Assembly (NCBI GenBank): GCA_020851015.1
Contig: JADZDN010000377.1
Location: forward strand, 1 to 9,814
From: Alphaproteobacteria bacterium
GTDB lineage: Bacteria > Pseudomonadota > Alphaproteobacteria > JAEULC01
Reading direction: 5' to 3'
DNA length: 9,814 nucleotides
A program made the translations under genes and the position numbers. The notes beneath the pieces were generated by a model. It worked only from the letters and a program-made list of their open reading frames with translations. It ran no database searches and was not told where the DNA came from. Of the stretch, positions 5,398 through 9,814 are shown piece after piece. Numbering within the stretch: position 1 is the stretch's first letter; the number at the start of each line of letters is the position of its first letter.

Positions 5398-6270
5398 TCA
5401 GCTCGCGTAGTCGCAGCGGAAGCCGTCGCCCCGGCGCTTGATATGGCCCGCCGAGGGCGAGGGGAAATGCATCGTGCAGCACAGGGTCGGCGTGTCGCAG
5501 TAGCGCTCCAGGAACCGGCGGCGGGTCTCGGCGGCTTGCGCAGGGTTGGTGTCGGCGCGCGAGTTCAGCTCGGGATAGCGCGCTTGCAGCGGCGAATGGA
5601 TCAGGTCGCCGGTGAAGACCGCGGCATCGCCGCCGCGCCCGGCCGCGACCGCTAGATGATCGGGCGTATGGCCGGGGGTCGGCAGCAGCCGGATATGGTC
5701 GTCCAGCGCGTGGTCGCTCGATACCAGCTCGGCGCGGCCGGCCTCGATCACCGGCAGCACGCTCTCGGCGATGCCGGAAATCGGCGTCTCGCGATGGGCG
5801 CCCAGCCAGTATTCGTACTCGCGCTTCGAGAACAGATAGCGCGCCTTGGGAAAGGTCGGGACCCAGCGCCCGTTCTCCAGCCGCGTGTTCCAGCCGACAT
5901 GGTCGCCGTGAAGATGCGTGCACATCACGACGTCGATGTCCTCGACGCCGAGACCCGTGGCCTTCAGCGCGTCCATCCAGGTGCGGTCGGCCTTGCGGTG
6001 CCATTCCGGCCGGCGCGGATGGGTCTTGTCGTTGCCGATGCAGGCGTCGACCAGCACGGTGTGGTGCGGCGTGCGCACCACGTAGGACTGGAAGCACAAC
6101 ACGGCGCGGTCCGTCCCGGGCTCCAGCGCCGCCGGCTCCAGCCAGGCGCGGTTCTCGTCCAGCAGCTTGGGCGTCAACGCCGGCAGGAAGTCGCGGATCG
6201 CCACGAAGCCGTACTCGGCCTCGACGAGGCGATGGACCGTGATGTCGCCGACGGCGAATTGCGTGCGCAT
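5398..6270 (-). CDS. MBL-fold metallo-hydrolase
   Basis: This 290-residue protein has a complete metallo-beta-lactamase fold signature: Thr-His119-Leu-His121-Gly-Asp123-His124 (two-zinc site), His201 in Pro-Gly-His-Thr-Pro, Asp222 in Thr-Gly-Asp-Leu (bridging aspartate), and His268. The layout resembles the broad hydrolase/lactonase-like branch (COG0491) rather than true beta-lactamases. Substrates in this branch include lactones and thioesters; the actual one cannot be read here. No signal peptide is seen, so it is likely cytoplasmic. ATG at 6270 has GGGGAG 5 bases upstream; a longer frame to 6339 lacks a site. The gene is intact but sits between two gene stubs, the DUF924 C-terminus downstream and the DUF1801-like N-terminus divergent upstream. 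Confidence 0.88.
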   Translation of the reverse strand: MRTQFAVGDITVHRLVEAEYGFVAIRDFLPALTPKLLDENRAWLEPAALEPGTDRAVLCFQSYVVRTPHHTVLVDACIGNDKTHPRRPEWHRKADRTWMDALKATGLGVEDIDVVMCTHLHGDHVGWNTRLENGRWVPTFPKARYLFSKREYEYWLGAHRETPISGIAESVLPVIEAGRAELVSSDHALDDHIRLLPTPGHTPDHLAVAAGRGGDAAVFTGDLIHSPLQARYPELNSRADTNPAQAAETRRRFLERYCDTPTLCCTMHFPSPSAGHIKRRGDGFRCDYAS

Positions 6271-6373
6271 CCGTGCTCCCCGGGCCTTATCTCGGCCGCG
6301 CCAGGTGGTATCGGGATCGTGGACGCCCATATCTCCCACACGGCCCAGGGAAAGTCAGCCGAAGGACGACACC

Positions 6374-6430
6374 ATGAAAAAGAGCATAGCGCACGCCGGC
6401 GAATCTCCGTCCCGGCTGATCGACGCCGGT
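6374..6430 (+). pseudogene. N-terminal remnant of a DUF1801-like gene
   Basis: ATG at 6374 has AAGGA (6362-6366) 7 bases upstream. The first 18 residues, MKKSIAHAGESPSRLIDA, resemble the start of DUF1801-domain proteins, which I recall continuing Leu-Ile-Asp-Ala-Arg-Ile-x-Glu-Leu-Gly-Asp-Trp-Arg-Gly. Here the match stops after Asp-Ala, and the frame then runs antisense through the DUF4383 gene that ends at 6437. This suggests the gene was cut off near 6427. The assignment rests on a short stretch and memory of the family, so it is tentative. The frame stays open to 6946, but that part is a shadow of the minus-strand gene. Confidence 0.45.
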
Positions 6431-6436
6431 CCCGCC

Positions 6437-6832
6437 CTATCGGACGGCCCGGACCCGATCCGGCGCGGCGGCCGAAGGAAGGCCGAAGCCGGCGGCAAGG
6501 ATGACCGCCGCCAGCGCCACATGGAGCCATCGATCAGCCTGGTTGACGTGGATGAGGCCGAGCAGCATGTCGCCGCTCATGACGAAGCCCAGCAGCGCGA
6601 CGATGCCATAGACGACCCCGACGATCCGCAGCGCGAGCGTCGGGCCCAGCGCGGTGCCGACCCCGCCAAGCAGTACCAGGCCGCTGACGATATGGACGAT
6701 GTTGTGCGCGCCGTTCACGGCGAAAAGCCCGCCGGGAGAGACGAGCGGGTTCGGAACGAAGCCAAGCAGGCCGACCGCCACGAATACGAGCCCGATCGCC
6801 AGTGCCGCCACGCGCGGTGTCACGCTGTTCAT
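6437..6832 (-). CDS. DUF4383 membrane protein
   Basis: This 131-residue protein has four hydrophobic helices (about 8-27, 46-62, 68-86, 102-120). The DUF4383 (PF14325) marks are present: Gly-Leu-Leu-Gly-Phe-Val-Pro (21-27), His-Asn-Ile-Val-His (43-47) at the second helix, Gly-Val-Val-Tyr-Gly-Ile (72-77), and Asn-Gln-Ala-Asp-Arg-Trp-Leu-His (97-104) before the last helix. The family is an inner-membrane protein of unknown function. ATG 6832 has GAGG 6 bases upstream. A general-stress promoter lies at 6864-6888, giving a short leader of about 24 bases. This puts a second four-helix small membrane protein, beside the SPW protein, in a stress-linked unit. Confidence 0.85.
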   Translation of the reverse strand: MNSVTPRVAALAIGLVFVAVGLLGFVPNPLVSPGGLFAVNGAHNIVHIVSGLVLLGGVGTALGPTLALRIVGVVYGIVALLGFVMSGDMLLGLIHVNQADRWLHVALAAVILAAGFGLPSAAAPDRVRAVR

Positions 6833-6863
6833 GGGCGCCCTCGACGGTTGTTCAACCTGCCAG

Positions 6864-6888
6864 AACGCGCCGCCCGCCCACGGGTTCC
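6864..6888 (-). promoter_or_regulatory. Sigma-EcfG-type general stress promoter (GGAAC-N16-CGTT)
   Basis: GGAAC (6888-6884) and CGTT (6867-6864) on the minus strand are 16 bases apart. The predicted start near 6856 leaves about 24 bases of leader before the DUF4383 ATG at 6832. Confidence 0.8.
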
Positions 6889-7011
6889 CACGGTCGCGCA
6901 GTCGCGTTGGCGGGGCAGGCCCGTTTTCAGGGATCGGACGCCTTAACGGCTGCCATGGCATGCCGATTGCGAGAACGAGACAGGGTTCGGTGGATGGTCC
7001 GGCGATCGAGG

Positions 7012-7260
7012 TCAGGCGCGCGACCGGCTTCTTGTCCTCGCCGTGCCGCTCCCGCCAGCCTTGCCCACCCCGAATGCCGACGAATGCATGCCCGCCTCCG
7101 CCGTCGCGAAGCCCTCCGCCGCCAATCCGCGACGCAGCAATTCGCGCACCGCGGCGGCTCGGCTCGGCATGCGGCGGTCGAACCGCCAATCGTCCACCAT
7201 CTTGAGTTCGTCGGGCGTCAGCATGATCTGCAGACGCTCGCCGCGGGTCAATTCACCCAT
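7012..7260 (-). CDS. Orphan ribbon-helix-helix protein
   Basis: This is an 82-residue protein. Residues 9-50 have the ribbon-helix-helix layout: the strand Arg-Leu-Gln-Ile-Met-Leu, a helix opened by Thr-Pro-Asp-Glu-Leu (15-27), a loop Arg-Arg-Met-Pro-Ser-Arg, and a second helix (34-48). This type, with Met-Pro-Ser-Arg-Ala-Ala-Ala-Val-Arg-Glu-Leu-Leu-Arg-Arg-Gly, is common in alphaproteobacteria as a stand-alone protein. The C-terminal 30 residues are Gly/Ser/Arg-rich and probably disordered. AGGAGGGG lies 5 bases before ATG 7260. No toxin gene adjoins, so it is more likely a regulator than an antitoxin. DNA binding is inferred from the fold. Confidence 0.8.
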   Translation of the reverse strand: MGELTRGERLQIMLTPDELKMVDDWRFDRRMPSRAAAVRELLRRGLAAEGFATAEAGMHSSAFGVGKAGGSGTARTRSRSRA

Positions 7261-7332
7261 GGCAACCCCTCCTGCCGGTCGAGGCGCATGTGGCGCTAAC
7301 GCTGAAACCTACTGCTTAGTTGTATAACCGCC

Positions 7333-7362
7333 ATTTTGCTTATCTTACTCATTAGCCGTCAA
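7333..7362 (-). promoter_or_regulatory. Possible promoter of the ribbon-helix-helix gene
   Basis: On the minus strand TTGACG (7362-7357) and CAAAAT (7338-7333) are 18 bases apart, in the AT-rich part of the spacer about 70 bases before ATG 7260. The -35 is good and the -10 only fair. Confidence 0.35.
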
Positions 7363-7508
7363 GCCCCCTTCTTCCCCCGGTTCGGCAAGAGGGGAGAAAA
7401 AATCAAAGAGGGCATGAATAGTATATCTTGGCAAGGTCTAAATAAATTTTGGAAGACGAAGGGTTGATCCAGGACTAGCCTTCAAGACCGATGGGCGGGA
7501 GACTGGTG

Positions 7509-7805
7509 ATGGACCTGCAATTTGGCGAAGAATGGCTGGATCCCAATTCCAGCAAGTTCGCCGCCGACCTGCGAATTCTCGGCAATGTCGGAAATTCCGT
7601 CGTGCGGTTCGTCGTGCCGCGCCCCGTCGCGCTGAAGTATTTCAAGCCGCCGCAGGCGTCCGGGGCCGAGGAGGGGCTGGCGCGTTGGGCGCGTACGCTT
7701 CAACTGGCCTGCCAGGCGGCTTTCCGGCGGACCGGCGCCGATACCGTTCCGGGGGACATCACGGTCGCGGACGCCGATTTTGCCGCAACCGCGCGCCTGA
7801 CCTAG
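7509..7805 (+). CDS. Small soluble protein of unknown function
   Basis: Read from ATG 7509, this is a 98-residue protein with GGGAG (7497-7501) 7 bases upstream. An ATG at 7491 would add six residues but lacks a site. There is no signal peptide or membrane segment. Residues 20-42 look like two strands around a Gly-Asn-Val-Gly-Asn turn. Residues 52-74 form an amphipathic helix with the only cysteine (68). The TAG stop overlaps the stop of the convergent small gene within the shared bases CTAG at 7802-7805. Family not recognised. Confidence 0.65.
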   Translation: MDLQFGEEWLDPNSSKFAADLRILGNVGNSVVRFVVPRPVALKYFKPPQASGAEEGLARWARTLQLACQAAFRRTGADTVPGDITVADADFAATARLT

Positions 7806-8002
7806 CGTTCCGGCGGCCGGATTGGACGGTCGGGATCGGTATGGTCGAACGTGGCCCGCAGGTGGTCTTCGAGCGCCCGCGCCTTGGCCTGCGCGTTTGC
7901 CGCCAGGACCAGGTGGGTGAGCGCCACATCGGGATCGGTGGCTGTCCGGGCCAAGTGCTAATGCGATTCCGCTAGTTCACGCCATTCCTTGATCGTGAGC
8001 AT
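7802..8002 (-). pseudogene. Small gene interrupted by an in-frame amber codon
   Basis: From ATG 8002 the frame gives 14 residues (Met-Leu-Thr-Ile-Lys-Glu-Trp-Arg-Glu-Leu-Ala-Glu-Ser-His), then TAG (plus-strand 7958-7960). It then continues in the same frame for 51 codons to a final TAG at 7802-7804. The second part reads like real protein: an amphipathic helix (Asp-Pro-Asp-Val-Ala-Leu-Thr-His-Leu-Val-Leu-Ala-Ala-Asn-Ala) and a charged tail, with nearly all codons ending in G or C. Without the amber codon the product would be 66 residues. Upstream there is no ribosome site, but a general-stress promoter ends 8 bases before the ATG, so the mRNA would be nearly leaderless. It may be a recent nonsense mutant, a readthrough gene, or a shorter gene from TTG at 7954. 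Function unknown. Confidence 0.55.
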
Positions 8003-8010
8003 GCCGGCGG

Positions 8011-8035
8011 AACGACCGGCGCGTCCGGCGGTTCC
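8011..8035 (-). promoter_or_regulatory. Sigma-EcfG-type general stress promoter (GGAAC-N16-CGTT)
   Basis: GGAAC (8035-8031) and CGTT (8014-8011) on the minus strand are 16 bases apart. The expected transcript start falls about 1-4 bases before ATG 8002. The element sits in a near-palindrome, and the plus strand also carries GGAAC-N16-GGTT (from 8009), a one-mismatch match facing ctaC. Confidence 0.7.
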
Positions 8036-8276
8036 CTCGCCCCGCGGCTTCAGCCGGCGGGAAGGACCCGCCCCGTATTTCTGCTCCCCGTCGCTTGGTA
8101 GTGCTTCTGCGTCCTTTGGTCGCCTAGTAGCCCTTGCGGCCGCGTGAGAATTTGTTAACAAGCGAAGCGCGGGCCTGCCCTTCATCGAGGGGGACCGGGC
8201 TGACCGGGCCCTGGGGAACAGGGTCGGCGCCAGACCGGGCGGACTGCTGCTCGGTGGGGCGACCGTTTGGAGGGTA
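8036..8276 (+). promoter_or_regulatory. Upstream region of the cytochrome oxidase operon
   Basis: There is no gene here. It contains a perfect palindrome TTGTTAACAA (8152-8161) and three direct copies of GACCGGGC at 8193-8200, 8202-8209 and 8233-8240, starting 9 and 31 bases apart. These may be regulator sites for the ctaC promoter. I cannot name a convincing -35/-10 pair. Confidence 0.4.
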
Positions 8277-9170
8277 ATGAGCGTGGTCAAGTACGTCACT
8301 CGCCTGGCGGGCGCGGCCGATTCGGCTTTGCGCCGGGTCTCTCTGGCAATCGCGGCGCTGCTGTCGCCGCTTGGGGTCGCCGCCTGGGCGTCGGCCGCGG
8401 ACGCGGCCGAGCCGCTGCCCTGGCAGATGGGGCTGCAGCCGCCCGCCTCGCCGACCATGGCCTCGATCGAGTCCTTCCACACGCTGCTGCTGTGGATCAT
8501 CACCATCATCACCATTTTCGTGCTGGGCCTGCTGGTCTACGTGATGGTGAAGTTCAACGAGAAGGCCAATCCCACGCCGTCGCAGACCACGCACAACACG
8601 ATGGTCGAGGTGCTGTGGACGGTAATTCCGATCGTCATCCTGGTGGCGATCGCCGTGCCGTCGTTCAAGCTGCTCTACTTCACGGACAAGACCGCCAACG
8701 CCGAGATGACGCTGAAGATCACCGCCCAACAATGGTACTGGTCCTACGAGTATCCCGACCAGGGCGACATCAAGTTCGACAGCAACATGCTGTCCGACAA
8801 GGAGCTGAAGCCCGGCCAGCGGCGCCTGCTCGAGGTCGACAACCGCATCGTGCTGCCGGTGGGCACCAATATCCGGCTGCTGATGACCTCGGCCGACGTG
8901 ATCCACGCCTGGCGCATCAACGCCTTCGGCGTGATGAAGGACGCGGTGCCCGGTCGGCTGGCCGAGACCTGGGTCAAGATCGACCGCGAGGGCGTCTATT
9001 ACGGCCAGTGCTCGGAGCTGTGCGGCGTGAACCACGCCTTCATGCCGGTCGCGGTCGAGGCGGTCAGCAAGGAGAAGTTCGCGGCCTGGATCGTCGATGC
9101 GAAGAAGAGGTTCGCCTCCGCGCCGCCGGCCGCGAGCGCGCCGCAGCTCGCCGCCACGAAGGCCGACTGA
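8277..9170 (+). CDS. ctaC: Cytochrome c oxidase subunit II
   Basis: This 297-residue protein of the aa3-type oxidase accepts electrons from cytochrome c at its periplasmic CuA centre. A signal peptide ends near Ala-Asp-Ala-Ala (41-44). Two membrane helices follow (about 67-91 and 112-134), with Glu111 at the position of the K-channel entry glutamate. The CuA domain has all ligands: His210, Cys245, Glu247, Cys249, His253 and Met256. Trp153 in Gln-Trp-Tyr-Trp-Ser-Tyr matches the electron-entry tryptophan. The C-terminal tail is Ala/Pro-rich. The start needs care: GGAGGG (8269-8274) is only 2 bases from ATG 8277, while GTG at 8283 (codon 3) is better spaced. It lies 72 bases before ctaD, in the usual order for the cta/cox operon. 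Confidence 0.97.
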   Translation: MSVVKYVTRLAGAADSALRRVSLAIAALLSPLGVAAWASAADAAEPLPWQMGLQPPASPTMASIESFHTLLLWIITIITIFVLGLLVYVMVKFNEKANPTPSQTTHNTMVEVLWTVIPIVILVAIAVPSFKLLYFTDKTANAEMTLKITAQQWYWSYEYPDQGDIKFDSNMLSDKELKPGQRRLLEVDNRIVLPVGTNIRLLMTSADVIHAWRINAFGVMKDAVPGRLAETWVKIDREGVYYGQCSELCGVNHAFMPVAVEAVSKEKFAAWIVDAKKRFASAPPAASAPQLAATKAD

Positions 9171-9230
9171 TCCATGAACCGCGGCGGACGGCGGATTGCC
9201 GACCGCGCGCCCTTTCGATCCGCGTTTTGA

Positions 9231-9814
<584 letters not shown>

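Noticed and set aside
5054..6097. 347-codon minus-strand frame
   Set aside because: Low-complexity Arg/Pro/Ala translation that overlaps the MBL-fold gene, whose metal ligands are intact in a different frame.
6167..6946. 259-codon plus-strand frame
   Set aside because: Most of it is antisense to the MBL and DUF4383 genes. Only the short start at 6374 has a ribosome site and a family-like N-terminus, and it was kept as a remnant.
6951..6960. Perfect 10-bp palindrome TGCCATGGCA
   Set aside because: Short and GC-rich, downstream of the ribbon-helix-helix gene, and not placed at a promoter; expected by chance at this size.
7365..7400. C-rich and G-rich tracts that could form a terminator hairpin
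   Set aside because: The arms pair poorly and the A-run lies on the wrong side to give a T-run after the stem for either flanking gene.

Overview
The window is GC-rich, tightly packed bacterial DNA that reads as an alphaproteobacterial chromosome. The evidence is an aa3-type cytochrome oxidase operon of alphaproteobacterial character (ctaC-ctaD), four perfect matches to the general-stress sigma factor promoter (GGAAC-N16/17-CGTT) known from this class, and small-gene families common in it (SPW repeat, DUF4383, DUF924, DUF1801, an orphan ribbon-helix-helix protein). A Rhodospirillales or Reyranella-like host is possible, but I cannot fix the genus. I see no rRNA, tRNA, CRISPR array, transposase or phage gene.

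Layout. (1) 1-1265: the 3' part of an outer-membrane protein gene that joins a PagL-type lipid A deacylase barrel to a second eight-strand barrel in one frame, then a small secreted two-cysteine protein, then a long nested inverted repeat. (2) 1273-2353: a 59-codon minus-strand ORF encoding an apparently disordered protein, a repeat-bearing AT-rich spacer, and a membrane-anchored protein of unknown function. (3) 2361-4427: a run of small minus-strand genes (SPW-repeat membrane protein, two unknowns, a histone H1-like basic protein, a one-helix membrane protein) in two transcription units, each headed by a general-stress promoter. A clear intrinsic terminator separates the units. A divergent one-helix protein gene lies beyond a CRP-like palindrome. 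(4) 4510-5172: a ParD/ParE toxin-antitoxin operon with its own promoter and a probable operator. (5) 5179-6832: an MBL-fold hydrolase flanked by two gene stubs, the C-terminus of a DUF924 gene and the N-terminus of a DUF1801-like gene, then a DUF4383 membrane protein with a third general-stress promoter. (6) 7012-8035: an orphan ribbon-helix-helix protein, an unknown small gene, and an overlapping convergent small gene that carries an in-frame amber codon directly below a fourth general-stress promoter. (7) 8277-9814: ctaC and the start of ctaD.

The most notable points are the cluster of sigma-EcfG-type promoters driving small envelope and nucleoid genes, the double-barrel fusion, the amber-interrupted (possibly leaderless) small gene, and the two gene stubs around the hydrolase, which point to past deletions or rearrangements. 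The oxidase operon at the right end is ordinary core metabolism.
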